Source: Tubulanus polymorphus
Lineage: Eukaryota; Nemertea; Palaeonemertea; Tubulaniformes; Tubulanidae
Direction: 5' to 3'
Assembly: GCF_964204645.1 (NCBI RefSeq)
Contig: NC_134028.1
Coordinates: 17,892,153 to 17,956,152 of the forward strand
DNA: 64,000 nucleotides
The translations under genes were made by a program, and so were the position numbers. Positions 22,064 through 32,782 of this stretch are shown in pieces. The stretch's first letter is position 1. Each line of letters begins with the position of its first letter. The notes below the pieces were generated by a model. The model saw only the letters and a list, made by a program, of their open reading frames with translations. It was not told the origin of the DNA and did no database searches.

Positions 22064-23378
22064 TTAAAATTTAAAATATAATATTCCTCCTTTTATAATA
22101 CCTGTACAAGTTATAGCTAATTTAGTATTTTCATGTGATTTATCATCATTATTACTTTTAATTATTTCACGCTGAATATTATCAGTTTTTATATTTTCTG
22201 ATGTATTGTAATCTTTTATTTTGAAATCATTATTTAATTTAATATTTGTAGTTTTAGTTTCTGTTGATTGAATTTTTTTTTTTAAATTTTTTCACCTTCC
22301 ATTAGTTTTGAAGCAGTAATAATCTTTTTATTTATATCATTGAATCCAAACTTATTATTCATTGTTGCAGTTTTAATCAAATTATCATAACCAATTATAT
22401 TTCCCATTTTTAATATTGAATCATCAGAAATAATTAATGAATTAGGACCTCTACAATAATTTAATCTTACATGGGATTTATCTAAATAATTTTGATATCT
22501 TACAATGTTTTCTGGAATCAATTATTATTCTATTTTTATCATTGTGAATAGAATCTTCAAATAATACTTTGAATTGTTTTTGTGTATCAAATGATATATT
22601 TAAATTTCCAGTTATTGGGGATCTTGTTTCGAACTTGTGATCCTAATATACAAATTAAATAAATTCTGATAGATTGATCTTTGATTCATTGTATTCCAGG
22701 CTTGGAAAAACCTTCATATTTTCTAAAATAAAATTAATCCAACCATTATTATTATCAATTTTATAATTATGATAAGCTCCAACTCTATGCATATAATCAA
22801 TTCTTTATATTTCTAAACTGTTCACCAACACCATGCAATTTACCATGCGCTCTTAATTCGGAATTATTCATATTTATATTAAATTCATTACATATCTTAT
22901 AAAACTTGGATAGATTAATATCATTATCCAATTCTTTAAAATATTTCGATCCAGGTAAAGGACATTCTAATTCATTTAATATAATTTTAATATGAAAATA
23001 CGTGCGAAATCTCAATATTCTATGAATTAATTTTAAATCAGAAATATTCAAATTTTTATCTAAGTTATTAAGATGATTGTTCCAACTTATGCCACATCCT
23101 GTTGTTGCACAATAAACAGCAAGATTTAATTGATTCTGCCAATATTTCATATTAGATTTTATATATATTATTTTCATCCCGAGTAAAAGTAACTTCATAT
23201 GTATTGAATATATTTTCCATTCTAAACATAAAAAACTTTGTTTCAGTAACATAAATTTCTGAATTAATTAATGAATTTAAAACTCAATTTTTATATGAAA
23301 CATTTTTATTAAAATCGATTTCAGGAATATTATATATTAAATTGCTTTATTATATTGGAAAGCTTTTGGAAAACCCAT
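22064..23378 (-). pseudogene. 460-aa-class conserved protein, P2 copy, broken
   Basis: Segments 23252-22797 (MKYWQNQLNLAVYCATTGCG) and 22521-22282 match P3 36323-37708, and the C-terminal membrane anchor is readable to 22064. In this copy the codon corresponding to the P3 internal stop at about 36980 is TGG, supporting a single long gene. Frameshifts elsewhere. Confidence 0.65.
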
Positions 23379-23395
23379 TTATATAATAGGAAAAT

Positions 23396-23707
23396 TAATA
23401 ATTGATTAATTCTTTTAATAATTTATCTTGTTCTTCAATTGTTATATTACCATTTAAACTTATTATATAATCTAATGTATTTTTCAATTTATTTATTTCT
23501 TAAATATTTGATTTAATTTTTTCTTTATTACTTTTTATATTCAATTTTGAACTTATACCAGTTAAAACACTTGAACTTAAACCTAAAACGCCAATTGATA
23601 TAGCTAAAGGTGTTAATGGTGAGAATATTGCTAAAAATGTTATTACAGAACTAATTGTTACTGAACCACTAATAATAAAATAATATATCGTATTGTAAAT
23701 CATCTGA
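23396..23707 (-). pseudogene. Two-TM small protein (108-aa class), fragment 1
   Basis: Matches the C-terminal part of P3 37725-38158, including SGSVTISSVITFLAIFSPL. It is truncated at 23707 by the LINE. A second, nearly identical copy lies at 24106-24410. Confidence 0.65.
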
Positions 23708-25365
23708 CAATTAAGTCAGAGTACTCTTTAACTGGATGCATGTGAATTAACTTAAGGCTAATGGCGATAAAACTGATTTTGCTGTACTGCCGTCCCCTCA
23801 AGCTCGCAAGAAATTACCGAGTGATATTGTTTAGCAAATTGATGATGATGAGATTCTACCTAGTAAAGTAATTAATAATCTAGGGGTATTGTTTGACCAG
23901 GACATGTCAATGTCAGATCATATCAATAATGTGTGCCGCAAAGCAAATTATCATCTTTATTGCATTAGCAAAATTCGTCACCTTCTGGATGACCAAACGT
24001 GTAAAAATGCTGTTAACTCTTTAGTGGTTTCCAGGCTAGACTATGCAAACTCTCTGTTGGCTGGTACATCTGTGTCTAATATTAAAAAACTGCAACTTGC
24101 AATGAAAATTAATAATTGATTAATTCTTTTAATAATTTATCTTGTTCTTCAATTGCTATATTACCATCTAAACTTATTATATAATCTAATGTATTTTTCA
24201 ATTTATTTATTTCTTAAATATTTGATTTAATTTTTTCTTTATTACTTTTTATATTCAATTTTGAACTTATACCAGTTAAAACACTTGAACTTAAACCTAA
24301 AACGCCAATTGATATAGCTAATGGTGAGAATATTGCTAAAAATGTTATTACAGAACTAATTGTTACTGAACCACTAATAATAAAATAATATATCGTATTG
24401 TAAATCATCTGACAATTAACAATCTTTATGAACCTTATCAGTCCGCATATAGGGCTGCCCACAGTACCGAGACAGCTCTTCTTAAGGTGTGCAATGATAT
24501 ATCTTGTGCAATTGATAAATGCAATGTTGTATTTATAGTTATGCTAGACTTGTCAGCTGCTTTTGACACTATAGATCATTCTGTGTTATTAAATCGCCTT
24601 CAGAAAGATTTCGGTTTTAATGGTAATATTTTGAAACTCATATCATCCTTTCTTACTGGCAGAACTCAAACTGTGGTAGTAAATGGCTCTAAATCGTCTA
24701 GCAAACCATTACTCTGTGGTGTACCCCAAGGTTCAGTCCTGGGGCCAATACTTTTTACATTGTATACGCAGCCTATTGGTAAAATTATAAGGTCTTTTAA
24801 TAATCCCTACCATTATATGCTGATGACGACCAGTTGTACAAGGTTATTAATCCCAATAACATCGAGCAAGTGTATGAAACGCTGTCTGTACTCAGTAATT
24901 CAGTCAGAGTACTCTTTAACTGGATGCATGTGAATAAACTTAAGGCTAATGGCGATAAAACTGACTTTGCTGTACTGCCGTCCCCTCAAGCTCGCAAGAA
25001 ATTACCGAGTGATATTGTTTAGCAAATTGATTTAATTGATTTAACTAGGTATGTTCCAAGTCGACCTCTTAGATCTAGCAATGACCCAACAATTTTAGTT
25101 GAACTTAATAACAGTCGTGTTGCTGGACGTAAAGCTTTTACTTTCATGGCACCAACTTTATGGAATGTCTTACCACAGGAAATTCGTGAAAGTCCAACTG
25201 TCTCATGTTTTAAATCACGTTTAAAAACTTTTTATTTTAGAAATCTGTACAATTAGTGTTTTAATCTGCTTCTGTCTTATCTGTTTTAATAATGTGAAGT
25301 GCAATGATTTTGTTTTATAGAAATGCGCTTTATAAGTAAATAAATTATTAGTATTTATTATTATC
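23685..25365 (+). mobile_element. CR1/L2-type LINE, 3' part, duplicated and rearranged
   Basis: Unit 2 (24397-25365) contains reverse transcriptase motifs LDLSAAFDTIDHSVLL and GVPQGSVLGPILF, a frameshift next to the YADD box (about 24820), and a 3' end with an AT-rich ATT microsatellite tail. Unit 1 (23685-24105) holds a different internal segment (DYANSLLAGTS). Each unit lacks what the other has. The LINE interrupts the 108-aa-class gene of P2 at a TATAT-like site. It is in the opposite strand to the Polinton genes. Confidence 0.7.
24106..24410 (-). pseudogene. Two-TM small protein, duplicated fragment 2
   Basis: About 97% identical to 23396-23707 over the same part, but missing an in-frame 12-base segment (LTPL region). 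It marks a tandem duplication of gene end plus LINE. Confidence 0.65.
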
Positions 25366-25512
25366 ATATATAATTTTAGATTTTAAATATTTTTTCTTTT
25401 TAACTTTTAAATCATTTTCAAATTCTAATATTTGTTTTTCTAAATATAGTTTTAATTTAGTTTTATTTATATCATGAGGAATAATATCAATATTATCAAC
25501 TTCATCATCCAT
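25366..25512 (-). pseudogene. Two-TM small protein, N-terminal fragment
   Basis: The N-terminal ~48 codons, from ATG 25512 in the TAAATAAATG box, up to the LINE insertion. Matches P3 38158 and onward. Confidence 0.6.
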
Positions 25513-25537
25513 TTATTTAGCAAAAAATAATATACAA

Positions 25538-25960
25538 TTAATTTGTAAATTTATATGCTACAAATATAACAATGGCAGTTCCAACTAAAATCCAAATTAT
25601 TTCATATTTCTTTTGTTCATTACTTCGTGTATAATGATCCGATATTGTAGGTTTATATAGATGTAATGTTTCTTTATTTGTTACTGCGTTATATAAACTC
25701 ATTCAATCATCGACTGATTGAAAATCTCTATGTGAAATTTTCCGATTAAATAATTCTTTGTTAATATAATCCATATAATTTTGTCTTTTTACTCTATATT
25801 CTCCTGCTGCTTTATTATATTTTTCTAACGCTAAATAATGTCTTTTTTGTTCTGATAATGAATCATTTTTATCAATATGCTTAAATGAATAACCACCACC
25901 TGTATATGCGAAAGCGTTAAAAATTGCAGATCCTGTAATAGTTATAATTGTTGATGCCGT
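25538..25960 (-). pseudogene. 140-aa-class membrane protein, P2 copy
   Basis: Collinear with P3 38178-38600. The start ATG is changed to ACG at 25958-25960 while the TAAATAA box is kept, and several codons are damaged. It retains hydrophobic N- and C-terminal segments. Confidence 0.6.
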
Positions 25961-25980
25961 TTATTTAGTAAAAAATTTAT

Positions 25981-26195
25981 TTATACAGGAGGAACATATT
26001 TTTGTTTTTCTAAATAATCAATAGTTAAATTAGATAAAGTAACTGCTAATGTTAATTTTGAAATATCATTTATATCAAATCTATCAACATTAATATTTTG
26101 AATACTTTCTTTAATAACATTGTATAACCAACAGTTCCAACTGATAGTAATGCTCCATTATATAAACCAGTTATTATCCACTTATTATCACTCAT
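25981..26195 (-). pseudogene. 73-aa-class small membrane protein, P2 copy
   Basis: The start at 26195 and the stop at 25981 match P3 38625-38846; a small deletion near 26095 shifts the frame. Its ATG overlaps the TGA of the upstream gene (ATGA). Confidence 0.55.
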
Positions 26196-26551
26196 TTATT
26201 TATCAAAAAATTACTATCTTCAAAATGTTTGGTTATCTTAGTTATAATTATTTCAACATTGATGATATTAAAAGTTCCATTTTTATATATTTCAGTTATT
26301 ATTATTCTAATATCATCGATAATGAAATCTTCATCTAATTCATAAAATCTTACAGAATTTCTTATTAAATCAGTAATTTTTTCTACATTATAAGTTTCTT
26401 TATTTATTGTTGTTTCATAATCAAATGTTGTTTCATTAGAAAATGCAATAGTTTTAATATGTGTTATTACATCATTAATATCAAATTTCATGTCTTTCTC
26501 ACGTTTAAAATCAAATCCAAAACATATACTCGGTCATACTGTTATATTCAT
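26192..26551 (-). pseudogene. Small conserved Polinton protein (~120 aa), P2 copy
   Basis: The ATG at 26551 is followed by a GGA-to-TGA nonsense at codon 6. From 26491 the frame is open to 26192 (KFDINDVITHIKTIAFSN...). The P3 homologue at 38854-39205 has different lesions. No recognised domain. Confidence 0.55.
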
Positions 26552-26568
26552 ATTTATATAACAAAAAA

Positions 26569-27335
26569 TTACTCTTTACATCTTATAACTAATTCATAAA
26601 TTACGGGGAAATTATTTAAATCAATTAAGTACACATTATGATTTCTTATTTCTAATTTAAAATTATTAAATTGTGGAAGACAAGGTTTAAAAACACATTC
26701 AGCTAAATTATAATTTATTTGTGTTCCAAATTATTTAACATTTTTAATGGTAAAATATTCAATAAACTAGAATTACAAATTGTATCTTTAGTTGCTTCGA
26801 AAGTTTTTGTTGGGTCAATTAAATTTCAATAAATATAAAAGTGTGTAAAAGGTATTATATTTGAGCTACCTTCTGCGTTTCCAGTAACAATATGCGGTTT
26901 AATTACTAACATTTTAGCTATTGGTTTTTTAACTAAAAATGCTTGTTCGTTTTCATCATCTAACTTTATTTTAATTTTATTTTTGCTAACACTTTTTATA
27001 AATCTAATTGAAAATTTATCATCACTTCTAATTTTTAATCGTGCGCTTCTATTAATTTCTTGCGCTTATTTTTATAAATTATATAATCCTGGTTTTAAAA
27101 ATAGATGAAACCATTTATTTATATTTCTAATATGAATTTAAGAAGTATTATGTTCTAGACTTATATTAGAAGTAGATATATTATAAAACGAATTACATAA
27201 ACTAATATTAACTAATTTTAAATCTACACAATTTTTAAATTCTCTATCTAATTTTACTAGTAAATTATGTGTTTTATAATTTGTAAGTTTTCTAGAATCA
27301 ACATATATTCTATATTCTTTTAATTTATCTTGCAT
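26569..27335 (-). pseudogene. Penton-like minor capsid protein, P2 copy, broken
   Basis: The start at 27335 encodes EYRIYVDSRKLTNYKTHNLL, followed by a conserved block; stops interrupt it from about 27145. It has the length (~255 codons) and N-terminal pattern expected of the single jelly-roll minor capsid protein. The assignment rests on pattern and position, not on a search. Confidence 0.5.
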
Positions 27336-27394
27336 TTATTTCACATATTTTTTTTATTCGAAATCTATATCATGACATCCTTTTTCATTCTCAC

Positions 27395-27685
27395 ACTATA
27401 TGAAATAGAAATCACCAGAATATAATTCTTCTAGATCTTCACTTGATAATCTATGAAATCTATCTGGTAAATATGTTCTGAACTTATATTTATTACCTTT
27501 TAATCCTTCATATTCTAAGTGAATTACTAATTTATTACCATATCTATTAGTAATTGTTTCAATATTTGTAATTAAATATTTCTTATGTAATGTTAATTCT
27601 GTTAACTTTTTGAATTTATAATCTACAAATTTGACATTTGTAGTATCTTTAATTCTATATCACTGTGTATTTGTTTACTCTCCAT
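27395..27685 (-). pseudogene. 101-aa-class terminal gene, P2 copy
   Basis: The start ATG at 27685 and most of the sequence match P4 63599-63904 (ESKQI..., TYLPDRFHRLSSEDLEEL), with frameshifts near 27650 and a stop near the end. It is the outermost gene next to the terminal repeat, as in P4. Confidence 0.65.
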
Positions 27686-27689
27686 TTTT

Positions 27690-29050
27690 GGCGAACCGTA
27701 GGTTTGCCTATGCAAACAGTCTGGTGAAGCAGTTTTCATTGAAAATGAATAGAGTACCGGTGTGTCAACAAGGCACAAACATTGGCTGTTGAACCAATAG
27801 TGTTGATTTTTGGTGTCATGGTTTGGCTTAGTGAGTTCTTGAGCCCACAGAAATTTCATAGTGATCGAGTTATTTTTAAGGGACTTATTCTTGAAAAACA
27901 CGTAAAAACCCTGCTTTTTAGCACTAAGTAGTGGCACGTTTTTACATACGACAATTTGCATACTTGGAATTGAAATATATAAAAGTTCAATCCTTCCCGG
28001 AAGTGTTGCCATTTTTTGTGCGACTCATCTCGATTTACTTTTCGACCTACAGGCCCTCACTTTATAAACCCCCTAAATTTTCAAGCTTCTTTATGTTTGA
28101 GTTGACCTTGTTTCCTGAGCTACAATGAATGTGATTGGCTGTCTGTGGGATATACGGGAAATTCCAGGAATTTCAGCGCTTCTGATGTAATTGCGAAAGC
28201 CCATTGGGAAAGCCCCATGTGGAACTCGCTGAAGCAAAATGGCGAGAATTTCATTCGACTAGGTATCGTATGTTGGCTTATAATTTGTCCGGTGTTACGA
28301 AAATAGCCGAGTAGGCTATTCAATTCAGTATCCAAACTTGCAAATATGATGATACCAATGGAGTTTTGGCTTAGATTTGTCTTGTCAATGCCTTAAAGAC
28401 CTGCTAACGCGCACGGTTTAACCGCGGCCGTCGGTCGGCTTTTTTTGTGAACCGTGTTACTGCTCTACTCTATTCAATTTTAGTACGTTCTTAGGTAGAA
28501 TTGTGAGCGGTGATGAATTAATAGACTAAACAGCCAGTAGACAATAGCGGGCAGTGGAATGCTCTCAGCTTTTCATCTAATCAACAGTCAGTTTCTCAAC
28601 ACCGATTTATAGGTGGGAGCTAGTCAACACACATACACCTTTTACATGTACATGTACATCGCTAATGTACTTCGGAAATCCGTGCGAAGCGATCAATAGT
28701 CATGTACAGCATAGTCACACACGTGCTGTTAAAAAAAGAAACAGGAGACTGGGAAACTTGCGCCGCTCGCATATTTTTATTCAAGGATAATAAAATATGC
28801 AAATTGATTTACATGTAGTATAATAATCACTTATTTGTATTAATCGTGTAATAAGGGGCTAAGAATTAATGAAGTTCTCAGAGTTAGAATAAATGATTGT
28901 TGTTTGTTCGGGGACAGCATATCGTCATTTGATGGTTTTAATTCGGTAATTCTACATTCGATTGCAATCCAAATTAATTCATAGTTAGTATAGTATTTTT
29001 GACAATATACACTCATTCATTTAATGGTGAGCCACAGGGCCATTGAACCT
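27690..29050. mobile_element. 1.36-kb insertion in P2, unclassified
   Basis: P2 matches P4 up to about 27690 and again from about 29060, so this GC-richer block is inserted just inside the terminal repeat. I see no clear inverted repeats, LTRs or coding domain, and no duplication I can defend. Confidence 0.45.
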
Positions 29051-29059
29051 TTATTTATA

Positions 29060-29284
29060 CATATTTCTTATTAAAATTGATTTCATTTATATAATATTCA
29101 TTTATATAATGTTCATATATATGAATATTATTAGAGTGATAGGGAAAGTTTAGTTTCATATCAAAGGTTGAAGGGTTGAGTGAATAAAAAATAAAAATAA
29201 ATTCGAGCGTGCGAGAATTTATTTCTATTTTTTATGAGCTCGACCCTTCGACCTTTGGTATGAAACAACACTTTCCCTATTACT
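29060..29284 (-). repeat. P2 right terminal inverted repeat with terminal hairpin
   Basis: The inner part (TTATTAAAATTGATTT, then AT-rich dyads) matches the P4 ends. The outer 150 bp (29135-29284) fold back on themselves: arms of ~72 bp start AGTGATAGGGAAAG and AGTAATAGGGAAAG and share CAAAGGTYGAAGGGTYGAG. The outermost bases AGTAAT.GGGAA are also those of P3. Confidence 0.75.
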
Positions 29285-29489
29285 GAGTCCGTATTGTGGC
29301 TGGGTGGACCCTCGCGTTTCCCCTCTGGTGTTGACTTACGATCCGCTTTTTTGGCTCCCTCCCACCCTCCCTATATCTATTTTTCTTGCCTCCGTGTACA
29401 TTCGTCCGCGAAAAGTCATTTCCTCCCAATACTCTATAGTAGACGAGTATACATAGGGGGAGTTGATGTCACTGGGGAAACGGATATAT
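29285..29489. other. Short non-coding spacer
   Basis: Nothing recognised between the P2 end and the BEL/Pao piece. Confidence 0.4.
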
Positions 29490-30113
29490 CGTAGAAATTG
29501 CGCATCGAAGTAGCATCCCTAAACGGTGCTCTTAATTCGATAAGAGATTTCAAATAAGCTTCGATCACTAGGCGCGGTTGACCGAATCTCTGGATGAGCA
29601 ATTCTTTCGCGATTTTGTAATTTTCGGACGTTAACGGTAAACCTTCAATACATAATTTCGCTTCATCAACAGGATGACACTTTAAATGCCTTAGCTTTTC
29701 GATATCTGATAAGAAAAGGATACCGAGAATCAACGGTCGTAGTAAATAAATCATAGAATGTGGGCCACTCGAGAACGTTTCCAGAGAATTTCGGTAATTC
29801 TATTTTGGGTAGAGTGATTCGACCGAGAGACTCGGATTACGGATTTCCCTTTTGATTTGGCCTTTGATTCGATGTAGACTGTTGGAACGAGAGCTCGTTG
29901 CATGCAAATTCTAAACGCGTCAGCCTCGTTCGTCTCTCATTTTAGTAATCATCACTTTCTATTACGAAATTCGACAGCTCGTCAGTGGTTTTGAATTCGG
30001 CGTTGTTGATTATCTCATCATCTAACTTTTCCAGAAAAAAGTAGTTTCGCGGTGTAAGTTTTAAGTTACCTTGAACGAATGAGCCTGCAATTCCTGCAAA
30101 GAATCCTCACATT
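29490..30113 (-). pseudogene. BEL/Pao gag fragment (DUF1759-like), 3' part
   Basis: Minus-strand translation shows LPKIELPKFSGNVLEWPTFY and DIEKLRHLKCHPVDEAKLCI, the DUF1759 pattern of BEL/Pao Gag polyproteins. Frames are broken near 29755 and 29940. The fragment ends at the TSD of P3. The preceding codons continue on the other side of P3 at 46483-46550 (VRKADRDQFTKIYTK), so P3 landed inside this gag. Confidence 0.7.
30108..30113 (+). repeat. P3 left target-site duplication CACATT
   Basis: Identical to 46477-46482 and directly abutting both inverted repeats. Confidence 0.9.
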
Positions 30114-30203
30114 AGTAATTGGGAAAGTAGGCTTTCATACCAGAGGTCGAGCGGTCGAGACACCACTCATCACCACAAGTAATTTTTTTTCCTAATAAAT
30201 GGG
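30114..30203 (+). repeat. P3 left TIR
   Basis: About 90 bp, nearly identical to the complement of 46387-46476. It includes the promoter-like box and the first codons (ATGGG) of the flanking gene, so both outermost genes start inside the repeat. The outer ~45 bp resemble one arm of the P2/P4 terminal hairpins; the second arm is absent. Confidence 0.9.
30178..30201 (+). promoter_or_regulatory. Late-promoter-like box in left TIR
   Basis: A tract AATTTTTTTT, a short spacer, and TAATAAATG. The ATG starts the 108-residue gene. Confidence 0.5.
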
Positions 30204-30525
30204 AGATAGAAAAGCATTCTTAGCAACAATAAATAACAGAATTAAACCAGCAAAAAAACAATTTGAAATAAAAAAGTTAGTTGATGTTACAAAAGAAATT
30301 GAACATAAAATATTGAAATTAGAAAAGATAAAAACTATATATGGAGAGAAAGTATCAGCGAATTCAAGCTACTGTAATATTAGTACATCGCGAGAATTTA
30401 AAGTGTTTTTACCTGATAAATGGGTTACATTGAGTACAGAGGAATTAAAAGATTTAGAAGGATTTAAAATAATCTATCATGGGAAAAATGAAGACGGTCA
30501 TCATGATTTAGAAATTATTGATTAA
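30199..30525 (+). CDS. Terminal Polinton gene, 108 aa, FLPD..LS.E.L motif family
   Basis: An intact 108-residue frame: a basic N-terminus, a short helix-forming middle, and a conserved C-terminal motif (VFLPDKWVTLSTEELKDL, then YHGK). The same motif is found in the 101-residue gene of P4 (63599-63904) and the P2 remnant (27395-27685). Each is the outermost gene of its element, so position and motif are conserved though the N-termini differ. I do not recognise a biochemical function; by position it could be an early or terminus-related DNA-binding protein (inference). Confidence 0.65.
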   Translation: MGDRKAFLATINNRIKPAKKQFEIKKLVDVTKEIEHKILKLEKIKTIYGEKVSANSSYCNISTSREFKVFLPDKWVTLSTEELKDLEGFKIIYHGKNEDGHHDLEIID

Positions 30526-30531
30526 ATAAAA

Positions 30532-31453
30532 AATAAAAATAATGAATATCTAGAATCCAAAATGACCTTAGTCGTTTTACAAACAACTTCAATCATACAG
30601 TCAAACATCTGTTACATGTTATTATAAGAGAGTGCTTCATTTGAATATTGATCGATCAAACAGGTGTTGCAATTCAACGTTGTTGTTATAGCAGTTATAT
30701 AATAAGCACGCAGTACATACAACACACACAGGACAGGAGGATACATTGTTTCTCGTGATTAAAAGGAATATTTCAATGTTTTTTACGGTAAGTTTTAACA
30801 AAACCACCCGACTTGACTCGCAGAGTTTTTAGGGGATAAGCATCCCGTTATTGAGAGGCGCCACGAGATACCTATCCCCAAGCATTTCTACTTACACATC
30901 CGCGACCCACGTCAACCGGGATCTCCTTCAATGATTGGCAGAAATCACATTATATTAAAGGCGCCTAATGTAATTTCTACCAATCTCGAAATTCGAAACC
31001 GAAGGAGAAACCCGGAGAGTGGACGAAGGTGCATTTTCAAAATGCCTCTGCTGGCCAGAGCTACTTCAGCGTTGGAATGAATTGCCTTATATACTTAGCT
31101 AAAACACCTAAGTAAATGTTGTTGGCGTTTACTAAAGAAATATGTGAAATTTGAAATTATGAATTATTCCGAATGAAAAGAATATAGTAATGAAAACTGA
31201 TAAATGAATTATGGATTTTTAACTTAATTATGATATAATTTTAAATCAAATTAGTAATCAATTACCATGTTAATTGATTAACAAATTCAAATTCAAATAT
31301 TCATTTTACCATTTCACCCAGTGCTGCCATCTTTCAATTTAAGAAAAAACTAATAATAAGAAACGACTGTAATACAATATTCAAGTAAAAACTTCAAATT
31401 AAAAAAACAAGATAAATTAATAAAAATAATGAATATCTAGAATCCAAAATGAC
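30532..31453. repeat. 35-bp direct repeats flanking an ~850-bp insertion
   Basis: The same 35 bp (core GAATATCTAGAATCCAAAAT) occur at 30532-30566 and 31419-31453. The DNA between them is unlike Polinton sequence in composition. It contains a nested dyad: outer arms 30916-30929/31001-31015 and inner arms 30934-30952/30966-30984 (17 of 19 pairs). It ends A-rich. A retrotransposed structured RNA with a long target duplication fits; a local duplication is an alternative. Confidence 0.5.
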
Positions 31454-31509
31454 TTATCTGGACAATTTAATTGCTCCGCATAGATAGACGAAAGTAGTGA
31501 GATATTCAA

Positions 31510-32428
31510 TTATTTTTTTTGCTTTTTTTCTAAAATATTAATCCATTTTTTTATTGTCAATTTTGGAATTTCAGAAGTATTTTCATTTTTGATAGCAGTT
31601 GTTTCAGAATTATTAATATCATGAATTCTATTTGATTTCTTATACCAATTACACCCAATCAAAATGAATACAATTACAAATCCAACTGTAAAATATAGAC
31701 ATTTATCAAATATTCTATCATTAGAAGGAGTAGAAATAACAATATTTTCACCATTTTTATTAACATTTTTATTACTTATTTTTTCTTTTACAGCTTTTTT
31801 TATATTCTTGTGATTTAATTCCTAATTGCCGAGACCATTCAATTGTTTCTGTGATCTCGGTTTTTTCTTCACAGTTAATTCCTCTACTTCTTCCACCTTG
31901 TTCATTTATTATAGAAATATCTTTACTTTCAATATTTGAAAATGTTATAACTCCAGTTGATAATAATGTCATAAATCCACCTAATTGAAATGATAAATAT
32001 CCAATCCATTTATTTAATTCAGTCATAACTAAATAACCATTTTTTAAATCGGAATATAATCTATTTTCATCTTCAATTGGTAGTATATAATTACATAATT
32101 TACTATAACCTTTTACTACATTTTCTGATATCGCGTCATTAATTCTAGCTGTTCTCGCGGCTTCATAAATCTTAAATAATCTAATAATTTCATCTGATTT
32201 CATTGTATCTAATTCATTATAAGTTAAATTTTTACATTTTCCAGATGCTATTAATATTTCTAATTGATGTTTACAATAAAGATAATATTCATAATTACTA
32301 TTTGTTGTAACATTATTTAAAGCACCATCATCTGGAGTTAATTTTGTTTCTGTTATTCCTAAATCATCTAAAGTTTTTTCGATTGGAACTTCACCATTTT
32401 TAGATTTTATTTTCTTTTCACCTCCCAT
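31510..32428 (-). pseudogene. TM protein with basic block, one homopolymer frameshift
   Basis: The frame 32428-31772 encodes an N-terminal polar region, helices, and a hydrophobic stretch near residues 140-165. The basic block (WSRQLGIKSQEYKK) is shared with P1 6146-6514. An extra A in an A-run at about 31794-31800 causes an early stop. In the other frame a membrane span (LYFTVGFVIVFILIGCNWY) and tail continue to 31510. The ORF may be functional in relatives; here it lacks its C-terminal anchor. Confidence 0.6.
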
Positions 32429-32454
32429 TTATATAACAAATAAATTAGTTGTGT

Positions 32455-32735
32455 TGTTGCAACTAGAATTCAACTAGAATGCAACTAGAATTCAACTAGA
32501 TTAACAAGCTAGTTGAAATATTGTTGTTTTTATTTATTTCTTGTTAAATCTAGTTGATTTTTGTTCAAACTACTAATAACTAGAATTCAACTAGAATGTA
32601 ACTAAAAATATACTAGATTAACAAGCTAGTTAAAATATTGTTAAATCTAGTTGATTTTTGTTACAACTACCAATAACTAGAATTCAACTAGAATGTAACT
32701 AGAATTCAACTAGATTAACAAGCTAGTTGAATTTA
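32455..32735. repeat. Iteron-like array replacing the ATPase gene
   Basis: Repeated AACTAGAATTCAACTAGAAT and TAGATTAACAAGCTAGTTGA words in both orientations; three longer units of about 90 bp are readable. It sits exactly where P1 has the ATPase coding sequence. Confidence 0.75.
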
Positions 32736-32782
32736 AATAAATTCATATTTAAATGGGTGTTGATTAATAATTCCTTATTCAT
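32725..32782 (-). pseudogene. Packaging ATPase remnant
   Basis: The ATPase start codon and its overlap with the integrase stop (ATGAATAA) are preserved at 32782. After three codons the sequence becomes unrelated and a stop follows after 19 codons. The Walker A and B regions are gone. Confidence 0.65.

Larger units (their letters stand above)
18448..29284 (-). mobile_element. Polinton copy P2, inverted and heavily decayed
   Basis: It carries minus-strand homologues of the P3 genes in the same order, from the 101-aa gene near the right end, through penton-like, small membrane proteins, 460-aa class, coiled-coil/membrane and MCP, to the zinc-finger protein. At the left it ends with a plus-strand polymerase fragment. 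No integrase or ATPase remains. The right end is a terminal inverted repeat with a foldback hairpin (29135-29284). The left terminus is missing. Insertions: a CR1/L2 LINE with local duplication (23685-25365) and an unknown 1.36-kb block (27690-29050). Confidence 0.8.

Noticed and set aside
30774-30800. Spliced-leader RNA donor site (GTAAGT after a short exon)
   Set aside because: A GGTAAGT is present but no Sm site or repeated array supports it.
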